Shown: one piece after another, positions 21,928 to 30,339 of the stretch
Layout: the number at the start of each line of letters is the position of its first letter
How positions within the stretch are numbered: the stretch's first letter is position 1
Assembly (NCBI GenBank): GCA_934465535.1
Contig: CAKSKV010000007.1
Coordinates: 1-64,000, forward strand
From: an uncultured Clostridia bacterium
GTDB taxonomy: Bacteria > Bacillota > Clostridia > Christensenellales > QALW01
Reading direction: 5' to 3'
Length of the DNA: 64,000 bases
Notes under the pieces: model-generated
Seen by the model: only the letters and a program-made list of their open reading frames with translations
The model's database searches: none
Told to the model about the DNA's origin: nothing
Translations under genes and position numbers: made by a program

Positions 21928-23625
21928 ATGGGCTTTAAGGAATATCAGTACAGCAGGGTGCAGCTTTGCCCCATAGACAAAAATATAACCGACATCCCCG
22001 CACGCATAGAGAAGGCGGCGGACTACAACGAGGCGCTTAAGCTCTACGGAGAATACGAAGCCTTCCGCGAGCATCTGTTTACCATGTACAATCTGGCGTA
22101 TTTCCGCTACACCATAAACACTCACGATGAGTTTTATGCCGCCGAGGTGGAGTATTACGACATGAACCTGCCTAAGCATGACGAGCTGGCAAACGCGGTG
22201 AACGCGGCTTTGGCTGCCTGCCCGTGGAGGAAGGAATTTGAAAAGGAGATATCCCCGGTATTTTTCAAAAACGCCGAGCTTAAGGCCAAGGCTTTTTCCC
22301 CGGATATTATGGAGGAGCTGGCGCAGGAGAGCCGCTTGCAGACTGCTTACCAGAAGCTTATGGCGGGAGCGCGCATACCCTTTGACGGCAAGGAGCTGAC
22401 CTTTCCGCAGCTTACCCCCTATAAGGAAAGCCCGGAGCGCGAAATGCGCAAGGCGGCGTTTTTTGCAGAGGGCGGCTTTTTGGAGCAGCACGCACAGGAG
22501 CTGGACGGCATATACGACGAGCTGGTAAAGGTGCGTACCCGCATTGCCCAAAAGCTTGGGTATGACAATTTCCTGCCGGTGGGCTATGCCCGCAGAACGC
22601 GCAACTGCTACGGTCCCCGGGAGGTTGCCGCCTTCCGCCGTCAGGTGGTAAAGGATATAGTGCCGGTAAACAACGAGCTGCTGCGCCGTCAGCACGAGCG
22701 CAACGGAATAAAGAACCCCACCGCATATGACCGCACGCTGATATGCCGCCACGGCAACGCCGCCCCCAAGGACACGCCGGAGGTTATATTTGAAAAGGGC
22801 GCGCATATGTATGAAGCCATGGGGGAGAAGACCGGCGAGTTTTTCCGCTTTATGCGGGATAATGAGCTCTTTGATGTGCTCAGCAAGGACGGCAAGGCCA
22901 ACGGCGGCTACTGCGAGATGCTGCCGGATTACAAGGCACCCTTTGTTTTTGCCAATTTTAACGGCACCTCCGGCGATATCGAGGTGCTTACCCATGAGTG
23001 CGGCCATGCCTTTGAGGGATATCTGTCGGCGCGCAATTATCCGCATTTTGCACAGCGCGATATTACCATGGATATTGCGGAGATACATTCCATGTCCATG
23101 GAGTTCTTCACCTACCCCTACATGAAGGATTTCTTTATGGAGGATACGGACAAGTTCATATACGCTCACCTTTCCGAGGCGCTTAAATTCCTGCCCTACG
23201 GCTGCATGGTGGATCACTTCCAGGAGGAGGTATATCTGCACCCGGAAATGACTCCGGCGCAGCGGCGGGAAAAGTGGCTGGAGCTTGAGAAGGTGTACCG
23301 GCCCGACATGGACTGGGCGGACATTCCGCATTACGGCACCGGCGGCTGGTGGCAGCGTCAGCTTCACATTTACATGGATCCTTTCTATTATATAGATTAC
23401 TGCCTTGCGCAGTCGGTGGCCCTTATGTTCTGGGATGCGGCGCAGAAGGACCGCAAGGGCGCATGGGACAAATATATGAAGCTGATCTCTTACAGCGGCA
23501 CGCTTACCTTCAACGACCTGCTTAAGGCGGTGGGCTTCCGTCTGCCGATGGAGGAGGGGGCACTGAGCGGCCTTGCCCGTTCCGCCATGAGCTTTTTGGA
23601 CGGCATGGACACTTCGAAATTTTGA
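21928..23625 (+). CDS. pepF: M3-family oligoendopeptidase
   Basis: 565 residues, the usual size for the PepF/M3 group. It is a zinc metallopeptidase that hydrolyses oligopeptides in the cytoplasm. The zinc-binding motif HECGH lies near residue 356, and MDIAEIHSMSMEF about 25 residues later supplies the third ligand (Glu). The C-terminal YGTGGWWQRQLHIYMDPFYYIDY is typical of the family's substrate-binding region. GGAGGACAAA precedes the ATG. Upstream lies the phased A-tract array. Confidence 0.93.
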   Translation: MGFKEYQYSRVQLCPIDKNITDIPARIEKAADYNEALKLYGEYEAFREHLFTMYNLAYFRYTINTHDEFYAAEVEYYDMNLPKHDELANAVNAALAACPWRKEFEKEISPVFFKNAELKAKAFSPDIMEELAQESRLQTAYQKLMAGARIPFDGKELTFPQLTPYKESPEREMRKAAFFAEGGFLEQHAQELDGIYDELVKVRTRIAQKLGYDNFLPVGYARRTRNCYGPREVAAFRRQVVKDIVPVNNELLRRQHERNGIKNPTAYDRTLICRHGNAAPKDTPEVIFEKGAHMYEAMGEKTGEFFRFMRDNELFDVLSKDGKANGGYCEMLPDYKAPFVFANFNGTSGDIEVLTHECGHAFEGYLSARNYPHFAQRDITMDIAEIHSMSMEFFTYPYMKDFFMEDTDKFIYAHLSEALKFLPYGCMVDHFQEEVYLHPEMTPAQRREKWLELEKVYRPDMDWADIPHYGTGGWWQRQLHIYMDPFYYIDYCLAQSVALMFWDAAQKDRKGAWDKYMKLISYSGTLTFNDLLKAVGFRLPMEEGALSGLARSAMSFLDGMDTSKF

Positions 23626-23663
23626 GCCGCTTTTTGCAAAATAGGGCTTGTGATTTTGCGGTA

Positions 23664-23692
23664 TTGACATAATTGCGCAGTGCTGATATTAT
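23664..23692 (+). promoter_or_regulatory. Sigma-A-type promoter for the 23809 gene
   Basis: TTGACA at 23664-23669, 17-base spacer, TATTAT at 23687-23692 (running into ATAAT). The leader would be about 110 bases. Confidence 0.7.
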
Positions 23693-23808
23693 AATAGCAG
23701 CAAAGAAAGCGGCCGGCGCCTGCGGGCCATGGCGCAGATAACGGGCATTAAAGCCATAATATCAGCATCCGCGCGGCTTCGCCGGGGCGGACAAACGGAG
23801 GGAAAACA

Positions 23809-24357
23809 ATGATACTGTCCTTTGGAACAGTGAATATCAAGGTGGACAAGTTTGAATCCTATGAGGCGCTGGACGACGCGCTGGCGCTGTGCGAGGCGGG
23901 CAGCATGTATGCCGGTCAGAAGCGCGGAACGGAAAACGCCTGGAATATGATCGCCGTTACCGATGCGGAAACCGGCGAATATTTCGGCATAGGTCTGCTT
24001 ACCGCCTCCATTGCCGACCCGCATATATTGGTGCTTTCCAACGGCCTGATGTTTATAGGCGGCGACAGCTTTGCCATTGCCTTTGATTACAACGAGCATC
24101 AGGTAAACACTCTTATGCCGCTGCCCAGCGATTTTGTGGATTTCATATACATTCAGGAGCGGCGCAGCGTGGTAATCGTGCACAAAAAGGGCGTTATTGT
24201 AAAGGATAACGAGTGCAAGGAGCTGTGGCGTCATTCCGCGGGGCTGATATCGGGCTATTCCATTGAGGGCGACCTGTTTATTATGGAGCGCGAGGACGGC
24301 GAGGAAATAGCCCTTAAGCTTAAAAACGGGCGCGAGGTGGAGCTGGCGGACAGATAG
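23809..24357 (+). CDS. Soluble protein of unknown function
   Basis: 182 residues, no signal peptide or membrane span, acidic overall. The sequence alternates short beta-like stretches (GTVNIKVDKFESYEALDDAL, HILVLSNGLMFIGGDSFAIAFDYN, RRSVVIVHKKGVIVKDNECKELW), suggesting a beta-propeller-like or beta-sandwich fold. GGAGGGAAAACA precedes the ATG. It has its own strong promoter and no operon partner; the next gene, tyrS, has a separate promoter. I do not recognise the family. Confidence 0.7.
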   Translation: MILSFGTVNIKVDKFESYEALDDALALCEAGSMYAGQKRGTENAWNMIAVTDAETGEYFGIGLLTASIADPHILVLSNGLMFIGGDSFAIAFDYNEHQVNTLMPLPSDFVDFIYIQERRSVVIVHKKGVIVKDNECKELWRHSAGLISGYSIEGDLFIMEREDGEEIALKLKNGREVELADR

Positions 24358-24369
24358 TTCATTTAGCGG

Positions 24370-24398
24370 TTGCATTTTGCTTTTGTTTGTGATATATT
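24370..24398 (+). promoter_or_regulatory. Promoter for the tyrS T-box leader
   Basis: TTGCAT at 24370-24375, 17-base spacer, TATATT at 24393-24398, some 20 bases before the T-box. Confidence 0.65.
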
Positions 24399-24420
24399 AG
24401 GTTAAAGGTTAATAATTCAA

Positions 24421-24684
24421 GGCTGTGAAGGAAGCAAGTAGCGCCGATTGAGTTTTTCAGAGAGTATCCGGCAGGTGAAAGGATGCAGGCGAAACGGCGG
24501 GAATACATTCCGGAGCCGCTGCCCCAAAGGGAAGGCCGAGTAGGGTGTGACGGGTACGCCCGGTACAGCGTTTAGTGTGTGTCTGCACACAATGAGGGGT
24601 ATTTTGCGAAAAATGCCCGAATAAAGGTGGTACCGCGATAAAATCGTCCTTTGTTTCAGTGTTTGAAACAAGGGACTTTTTATA
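24421..24684 (+). promoter_or_regulatory. T-box leader (tyrosine type) of tyrS
   Basis: Stem I shows AGAGAG, the distal GGCAGGTGAAAGG loop and, in the specifier loop, GAATACATTCC with the Tyr codon TAC (about 24511). The T-box core AAGGTGGTACCGCG is at about 24624-24637. The terminator is GTCCTTTGTTTC / GAAACAAGGGAC (24646-24676) with a T-tract. Uncharged tRNA-Tyr should prevent termination. Confidence 0.93.
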
Positions 24685-24732
24685 TTTTATAAAAAGATAA
24701 AAAGCCGATATGCGAAAAAAGGAGAAAAAAGG

Positions 24733-25959
24733 ATGCAGATCTATGAGGAATTGAAGGCAAGAGGCCTGATTGCACAGGTGACGGACGAGCCGCAGATACG
24801 GGAGCTGATAAACAACGGCGGAGCAAAGTTCTACATAGGCTTTGACCCCACCGCCGATTCCCTGCATGTGGGACACTTTATGGCGCTGTGCCTTATGAAG
24901 CGGCTGCAGATGGCGGGCAACAAGCCCGTGGTGCTGCTGGGAGGGGGAACGGGCTTTATAGGCGACCCCTCCGGCAGGACGGATATGCGCGCTATGATGA
25001 ACGCCGAAACGATACAGCACAACTGCGAATGCTTCAAGAAGCAGATGGAGCGGTTTATTGACTTCGGAGAGGGCAAGGCCATTGCCGTTAATAATGCGGA
25101 CTGGCTGCTGAACCTTAAATATATCGATATGCTCCGCGATGTGGGAGTGTGCTTTTCGGTAAATAACATGCTGCGCGCGGAATGCTACAAGCAGAGAATG
25201 GAGCGCGGGCTGAGCTTTTTTGAGCTGAACTACATGATAATGCAGGCCTACGACTTTCTGCACCTGCACAACGAATACGGCTGCAACATGCAGTTCGGCG
25301 GGGACGACCAGTGGAGCAACATGCTTGCGGGAACGGACCTTATCCGCCGCAAAACGGGGCAGGATGCCTATGCAATGACCATAACCCTGCTTATGAACAG
25401 CGAGGGCAAGAAAATGGGAAAGACCGCAAAGGGCGCGGTATGGCTGGACCCCGAAAAGACTTCGCCGTTTGAATTTTATCAATACTGGCGCAACACGGAC
25501 GACAAGGATGTAATGAAGTGCCTGCGGATGCTGACATTTATTTCGCTGGAGGAGCTGGCGGAAATAGAAAAATGGGAGGACAGCAGGATAAACGAGAAAA
25601 AGGAGCTGCTGGCCTATGAGCTGACCAAGCTGGTGCACGGCGAAGCGGAGGCGCAGAAGGCAAAGGAGGCATCCCGGGCGCTGTTTGCCGGAACGGGCGA
25701 CGACAGCAATATGCCCACAACGGAAATAAGCGAGCAGGAGCTTCAAAACGGCGGAATACTTTTGCCGGAGCTGATGGTGGCCTGCGGGCTTGCCGCAAGC
25801 AAAACCGAGGCAAGGCGGCTGATACAGCAGGGCGGAGTATCGGTAAACGAAGAAAAGGCGGACAGCATAGGCAGGGTTATTACTGCACAGGAGCTGCAAG
25901 CGGGCGTTAAGCTCAGACGGGGCAAAAAGGTGTTTCGCCGTGCGGTGCTGAAAGGCTGA
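24733..25959 (+). CDS. tyrS: Tyrosyl-tRNA synthetase
   Basis: 408 residues, typical of bacterial TyrRS. It charges tRNA-Tyr. The class I signatures are HVGH (in DSLHVGHFMAL, near residue 46) and the KMSKS-equivalent KKMGKT (in SEGKKMGKTAKGAV, near 230). The C-terminal part holds an S4 RNA-binding domain (CGLAASKTEARRLIQQGGVSV). AAAAGGAGAAAAAAGG precedes the ATG. Control is by the T-box directly upstream; a terminator follows at 25978. Confidence 0.97.
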   Translation: MQIYEELKARGLIAQVTDEPQIRELINNGGAKFYIGFDPTADSLHVGHFMALCLMKRLQMAGNKPVVLLGGGTGFIGDPSGRTDMRAMMNAETIQHNCECFKKQMERFIDFGEGKAIAVNNADWLLNLKYIDMLRDVGVCFSVNNMLRAECYKQRMERGLSFFELNYMIMQAYDFLHLHNEYGCNMQFGGDDQWSNMLAGTDLIRRKTGQDAYAMTITLLMNSEGKKMGKTAKGAVWLDPEKTSPFEFYQYWRNTDDKDVMKCLRMLTFISLEELAEIEKWEDSRINEKKELLAYELTKLVHGEAEAQKAKEASRALFAGTGDDSNMPTTEISEQELQNGGILLPELMVACGLAASKTEARRLIQQGGVSVNEEKADSIGRVITAQELQAGVKLRRGKKVFRRAVLKG

Positions 25960-25977
25960 TATTAAAAATAAAAAAGC

Positions 25978-26011
25978 AAAAACCGGCAGTTCGTAAGGGC
26001 TGCCGGTTTTT
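25978..26011. terminator. Intrinsic terminator after tyrS
   Basis: Perfect stem AAAAACCGGCAG / CTGCCGGTTTTT around a 10-base loop. Confidence 0.9.
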
Positions 26012-26192
26012 AGGTATTTTTAACTTATTGATGCGAATAAACTGCGCCGGGAAAAACGGAGGTTTTTATTTTTCGTTTCGGGTTTTCTGATGCCGCAGGA
26101 AAAAGAAATTTTTGCGGCTGTGCGGCGCCTGACGGAGGTTCTTTGCAAATTTTTATAATGCCCTTAAGGGGTTTTAGGCAAAAGCAAGAGAG

Positions 26193-26222
26193 AAAAAATC
26201 CCGTTCACAAAGTGAACGGGAT
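26193..26222 (-). terminator. Intrinsic terminator after tRNA-Thr
   Basis: On the minus strand ATCCCGTTCAC / GTGAACGGGAT with loop TTT, then TTTTTTC. It starts four bases past the tRNA 3' end. Confidence 0.9.
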
Positions 26223-26225
26223 CTG

Positions 26226-26301
26226 TGGAGCTGATAACCGGATTCGAACCGGTGACCTCGTCCTTACCAAGGACGTGCTCTACCTACTGAGCCATATCAG
26301 C
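26226..26301 (-). tRNA. tRNA-Thr (anticodon GGT)
   Basis: 76 bases on the minus strand. The acceptor stem is GCTGATA/TATCAGC, the D-arm region GGCTCAGTAGGTAGAGC, the anticodon stem CGTCC/GGACG with loop TTGGTAA (anticodon GGT, reads ACC/ACT). The T-arm is CCGGTTCGAATCCGG, and the discriminator U is followed by an encoded CCA at 26226-26228. A terminator follows at once, so it is a single-tRNA transcript. Confidence 0.97.
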
Positions 26302-26423
26302 AATTATACCGGCGCCGACAGTTTGCTGCCGAACACCGGGTATTATATACGATTGTTTATAAAATTGCAAGCGTTTTTTATATTTATTTTATATTTGCCG
26401 TTTTTCGCACGAAGGAGCGGATA

Positions 26424-27647
26424 TTATAAAAACGGCTTTCCCGCAATTATCATGCGGGAAATGGCCATATAGCCCTCATTGAGCACGACGGCGTTTTTCT
26501 TGGCATCGGCCTCGCAATAGTTTTCGGCGGGGGCTATCGGGGCGACATCGCTGCGGTAGATGATGAAGGGCACGGGGGCGTTGCTGTGCGCCCGCGTGGT
26601 AAGGGGGGTGGGGTGATCCGGGGTGACAAGTATTCCGAAATCGCCTTGGGATTTAAGATATTTGTACACGGGAGCCAGCACCTTGGAGTCGATTTCCTCA
26701 ATGGCCTTCACCTTGCCCTCCACCTCATGACGGTGCCCGCATTCATCCGGGGCCTCAAGGTGCAGGTATACAAGGTCAAAGCCGTCCTTAAAGGCCTGTA
26801 TTGCGGCCTGCGCTTTTCCGGCAAAGTTGGTATCCAGCGTGCCGGTAGCCCCTTCCACGGGATAAATTTTCATGCCGGTAAGGAAGGCCAGCCCCTTTAC
26901 AAGGTCCACCGCCGTTACAACGGCGCCGTTTAAGCCGTGGCGCTCCCGGAAGGAGGGCAGCATGGGCTTTGTGCCCTGCCCCCAGAACCATACGGAGTTT
27001 GCCATGCGCTTGCCCTTTGCGGCGCGGGCAAGGTTTACCGGGTGCTCCGAGAGCAGCTTATTGCTGCGGATCATTATGTCGGTGAGCATATCGGCATAAT
27101 CGCCCTTGGGCATGTAATCCTTAATGCACCTGCCCGTGATGTTGTGGGGCGGGGTGAGCTGCTCATTTGCCGTTGCGTGGTGCATGATAACGCAGTGGCG
27201 ATAGGAAAAGCCGGGATAAAAGCGCAGCGTTTCGCTGCCGAAGTGCTGCTCAAGGCAGGCGATAAGCCGGGCGGCCTCCTCGGTGGAGATTTCGTCCGCG
27301 CTGTAATCCTCCATTGTTTTTTGCTCGTAGGGGCCGTCCCCCGAAAGGGTGACAAGGTTTGCGCGCAGGGCGACATCGTCCTCCTCCATTTTTATGCCCA
27401 GCGATGCGGCCTCCAGCGGGGAGCGCCCGGTAAGGTATTGGGCGGGGTTGAAGCCCAGCACGCACATATTGCCCGTATCGCTGCCGCCGGTGCAGCCGCG
27501 GGGGGTGGGGTTGAGCATGCCGACCTCGCCGTTTTGGGCGAGGAAGTTCATATACGGTTTTTTGGCGACCTCCAACGGCGTGCGGAAGCCAAGCTCCTCC
27601 ACCGGCTCATCGGCCGCTCCGTCCAGCAGTAAAACAAGATATTTCAT
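26424..27647 (-). CDS. apgM: Cofactor-independent phosphoglycerate mutase, ApgM type
   Basis: 407 residues from ATG 27647 (MKYLVLLLDGAADEPVEELG). I chose this start because the alkaline-phosphatase-superfamily core begins there; 52 further codons are open upstream but are unlike the family. No strong ribosome binding site is visible at either. Motifs: LDGAAD (metal), GGSDTGNMCVLGFNP with the catalytic Ser, LHLEAPDECGHRHE and VTPDHPTPLTTRAHS (metal ligands). It interconverts 3- and 2-phosphoglycerate with Mn or similar metal. In some bacteria relatives are homoserine kinases (ThrH-like ApgM paralogues), so the substrate is not certain. Confidence 0.88.
   Translation of the reverse strand: MKYLVLLLDGAADEPVEELGFRTPLEVAKKPYMNFLAQNGEVGMLNPTPRGCTGGSDTGNMCVLGFNPAQYLTGRSPLEAASLGIKMEEDDVALRANLVTLSGDGPYEQKTMEDYSADEISTEEAARLIACLEQHFGSETLRFYPGFSYRHCVIMHHATANEQLTPPHNITGRCIKDYMPKGDYADMLTDIMIRSNKLLSEHPVNLARAAKGKRMANSVWFWGQGTKPMLPSFRERHGLNGAVVTAVDLVKGLAFLTGMKIYPVEGATGTLDTNFAGKAQAAIQAFKDGFDLVYLHLEAPDECGHRHEVEGKVKAIEEIDSKVLAPVYKYLKSQGDFGILVTPDHPTPLTTRAHSNAPVPFIIYRSDVAPIAPAENYCEADAKKNAVVLNEGYMAISRMIIAGKPFL
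26430..26464 (-). terminator. Terminator overlapping the 3' end of apgM
   Basis: On the minus strand TTTCCCGCA / TGCGGGAAA (loop TGATAAT), followed by GCCGTTTTTA. The hairpin lies inside the last codons and the T-tract runs up to the stop. Confidence 0.5.
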
Positions 27648-27803
27648 ACATTCTGCGCGTAAGGGCGCGTCCTTCCTTGATAATTGCTTCCGGGCGGGGT
27701 AAAATTCCGCTGCCGGAAGGCGAAACATGTGTGTTTTTGTATTGCCTTTATATATTTTAGCACAAATACGCTTTTTGCGCACCTTTTTGTTGTGCGTTTG
27801 CAT

Positions 27804-27832
27804 TTGACATATTCAATTTATATAAATATAAT
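27804..27832 (+). promoter_or_regulatory. Consensus sigma-A promoter for rho
   Basis: TTGACA at 27804-27809, exactly 17 bases, TATAAT at 27827-27832: a perfect consensus pair. The predicted start near 27839 gives a leader of about 270 bases. Confidence 0.85.
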
Positions 27833-27917
27833 AAATCGTGAACGGGAAGCGGCGGTGTCTGCCGCTCATTTTACGGTAAGTTCCCGAAAAGGGGTGTCGG
27901 GCGTGAGGAGCGCCGGA

Positions 27918-27952
27918 TGCGCCCGGTTTTCGGGACGCAGCTTTGTTTTTTT
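27918..27952 (+). terminator. Intrinsic terminator/attenuator in the rho leader
   Basis: TGCGCCCG (27918-27925) pairs with CGGGACGCA (27931-27939, one bulged A), then GC and TTTGTTTTTTT. It sits between the consensus promoter and rho, about 155 bases before the start codon, so most transcripts may stop here unless an alternative fold forms. Rho genes are often autoregulated; the mechanism here is inferred. Confidence 0.6.
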
Positions 27953-28106
27953 CAGTATCGATTTCACAAATAATAAAGGAATATCTGCTTAAATCGTGCG
28001 CGGCGGCATTGCCGCTGCTTTGCAGCGTCCGCTTTTTTGGCAGGCGGTATTTTTGCTTTTTGCGCCTGCGGGCATTTTCAAATATTTTTTCAAAAGGAAG
28101 GTTCTT

Positions 28107-29927
28107 ATGAGCCAACAGGAAAACCTTACTGCAACACAGGAAGTACGGCCGGTGCGCCGCGGCCGCAGACCGAAGGCCGCCGCGGAAAAGGAAGGCAAGG
28201 CGGCGGATGCGGCAAAAAAAGCGTCGGAGCCGGGCAAAGAGGAGGGCGTGCCGGAGCGGGCGGCTGCGGAAAAGCCCGAGGAACAGGCGGCAGAGAAGCC
28301 GGCGCCCAAACGGCGGGGCAGACCGCCCAAGGCAAAGGCGGCGGATACGGCAACGCAGACGGCAGTGCCGACAGAGGCACAAACGGCAGTGCAGACGGAA
28401 AAACGGGAGCCGGAGGAAAACGGCGCGCGGGCAGGAGAAGCCGCCGAACGCGAGCAGGAAAGCGTCGGGCGCGGCGCGCAGGACGGAGAAAGAGCCGACG
28501 GGCAAAGGGTGCAGACGGATTCTGCCGCACGGGAGGAAACGGAGGCGCGCCCTTACAGGCGGCCCGGAGCATATTTCGTAAAAAGCCGGGCTGCGCAGCC
28601 CGCAAGGGCGGAGTATGCCTACGGGGAAGGGCGGCAGCGCTTTGAGCAGGGAGCGGGCGAGAGCCGGCCTGCAAGGACGGAGGGCGCGAGGGAGTATGCA
28701 CGCCCGCAGCGCACGGAGGCGGCGCATCAGAGCCTTTCCGCCGAGGCAAGCGAGCTGCTAAAAAGCGGCGACTGCGGCGATTGCTGCGGAATTCTTGATA
28801 TAATGCCCGACGGCTACGGCTTTCTGCGCTCCACACAGTTCAAGCTGGACGACAACGGAGATAACCGGGATGTTTATGTCTCCGCAAGCCAGATAAGGCG
28901 GTTTTCGCTGCGCACGGGCGATATGGTAACGGGAAAGACCCGTCCGGGCAAGGAGGGGGAGCGTTACCGCGCGCTGCTTTATTTAAGCAGGATAAACGGA
29001 GATGAGCCGGAGGCGGCGGCGCACAGGCTGCGCTTTGAGGAACTGGTGCCGATATATCCGGATTCGAGAATAAGGCTGGAAAACCCGGCGCAGTCGCGGG
29101 ATATAGCCCTGAGGATGATAGATCTGATAAGCCCCATAGGCAAGGGGCAGCGCGGCCTTATAGTGGCGCCGCCGAAGGCGGGCAAGACGATATTGCTTAA
29201 AAAGCTGGCAAACGCCATAAGCGCAAATTATCCCGATATAAACCTTATCGTGCTGCTTATAGACGAGCGGCCCGAGGAGGTTACGGATATGCAGCGCTCC
29301 ATAAAGGGGGATGTGATATATTCCACCTTTGATCAGCTGCCCGAAAACCATTGCCGCATAGCGGAGCTGGTGCTGGAGCGGGCAAAGCGGCTGGCGGAGC
29401 AGAACAAGGATGTTGTGATACTGCTGGATTCCATAACCCGGCTTGCGCGGGCGTACAATCTTACGGTGCCGCCTACGGGCAGAACCCTTTCCGGCGGCCT
29501 TGACCCCGGCGCGCTGCACAAGCCAAAGCGGTTTTTCGGCGCGGCGCGCAATACGGAGAACGGCGGCAGCCTGACCATTATTGCAACGGCGCTTGTGGAA
29601 ACCGGCTCCCGAATGGACGAGGTGGTGTTCGAGGAGTTCAAGGGCACGGGCAACATGGAGATACGCCTTGACCGCAAGCTGCAGGAAAAGCGCATCTTTC
29701 CTGCCATTGACCTTGCAAAGAGCGGCACGCGGCGCGAGGAGCTGCTGCTTTCGCGGCAGGAGCTGGAGGGAGTGTGGGCAATACGCAAGCTGCTTTCCCA
29801 GAATGAGGAGAACGCTACCGAGCAGCTTATAACCACAATGGCGCGCACGCAGGACAACGAACAGTTTCTTTTGCGGCTTAAGAGCTGGACGGCAATGCTG
29901 GAAAAGGAAGGCTATAAGCTGCAGTAG
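28107..29927 (+). CDS. rho: Transcription termination factor Rho with long basic N-terminal extension
   Basis: 606 residues; Rho is usually about 420. I chose ATG 28107 (MSQQENLTATQEV) for the AAAGGAAGG ten bases upstream; the frame is open back to 27996, without a binding site. Residues 1-215 are a disordered, Ala/Glu/Arg-rich extension with two AT-hook-like motifs, RRGRRPK (17-23) and KRRGRPPK (68-75). The RNA-binding cold-shock-like domain includes GILDIMPDGYGFLR (228-241). The ATPase core has Walker A VAPPKAGKT (353-361), LLIDERPEEVTDM, the Q-loop/R-loop region and DSITRLARAYN. The hexamer unwinds RNA to end transcription. Promoter and attenuator lie upstream; a terminator follows at 29964. 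Confidence 0.97.
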   Translation: MSQQENLTATQEVRPVRRGRRPKAAAEKEGKAADAAKKASEPGKEEGVPERAAAEKPEEQAAEKPAPKRRGRPPKAKAADTATQTAVPTEAQTAVQTEKREPEENGARAGEAAEREQESVGRGAQDGERADGQRVQTDSAAREETEARPYRRPGAYFVKSRAAQPARAEYAYGEGRQRFEQGAGESRPARTEGAREYARPQRTEAAHQSLSAEASELLKSGDCGDCCGILDIMPDGYGFLRSTQFKLDDNGDNRDVYVSASQIRRFSLRTGDMVTGKTRPGKEGERYRALLYLSRINGDEPEAAAHRLRFEELVPIYPDSRIRLENPAQSRDIALRMIDLISPIGKGQRGLIVAPPKAGKTILLKKLANAISANYPDINLIVLLIDERPEEVTDMQRSIKGDVIYSTFDQLPENHCRIAELVLERAKRLAEQNKDVVILLDSITRLARAYNLTVPPTGRTLSGGLDPGALHKPKRFFGAARNTENGGSLTIIATALVETGSRMDEVVFEEFKGTGNMEIRLDRKLQEKRIFPAIDLAKSGTRREELLLSRQELEGVWAIRKLLSQNEENATEQLITTMARTQDNEQFLLRLKSWTAMLEKEGYKLQ

Positions 29928-29963
29928 CAAAAGCGGATGCGGCGAAAATAAATATCGATATAC

Positions 29964-30006
29964 AGGGGCGGCTTCGGCACAAGGCGGGGCTGCCTCTTTT
30001 GTTTTC
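29964..30006 (+). terminator. Intrinsic terminator after rho
   Basis: AGGGGCGGC (29964) pairs with GCTGCCTCT (29989-29997), two G-U pairs, then TTTGTTTTC. The rest of the gap up to 30339 holds an extended -10 (TG, one base, TATGAT at 30152-30157) as a possible promoter for the next gene, and no convincing CDS. Confidence 0.6.
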
Positions 30007-30339
30007 TTGAAGCAAAAGGCTTGTGCTCCGGCGGCGTTAAAACGGGAAAAACGGGGCGCCGGGCGGGGCAGTGAGAAAGGAATTGTGACGGATATTCGGG
30101 CAAAGAAACAAAAAAAGTGAATTTATGCGTGCAATAAGACGGGATGTATGGTATGATAAAGGCGGAGTATTTCGGCGCGATATACATAAAGGCGAAGTAC
30201 GCGCCGGATAACGGCGAAAAAAGCGCGCCGGCTGCTTTTTTAAGCAGGGCCGGTGCGATGCAAAACGCCGCCGATGCCGGGAAATACAAAACGGGCATAT
30301 GCGCGCGGAGCGATATATACGGATAATTCGGAGGAAGGC

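Noticed and set aside
21559..23670. 703-codon minus-strand open frame opposite pepF
   Set aside because: It is antisense to a clear M3 peptidase, has no ribosome binding site at its start and a His/Arg/Leu-rich shadow composition; only its last 38 codons, outside pepF, were kept as a weak possibility.
24457..25899. 480-codon minus-strand open frame opposite tyrS and its T-box
   Set aside because: It is antisense to both a conserved synthetase and a structured leader.
26143..26472. 109-codon plus-strand frame over the tRNA
   Set aside because: It reads antisense through tRNA-Thr and its terminator and into apgM.
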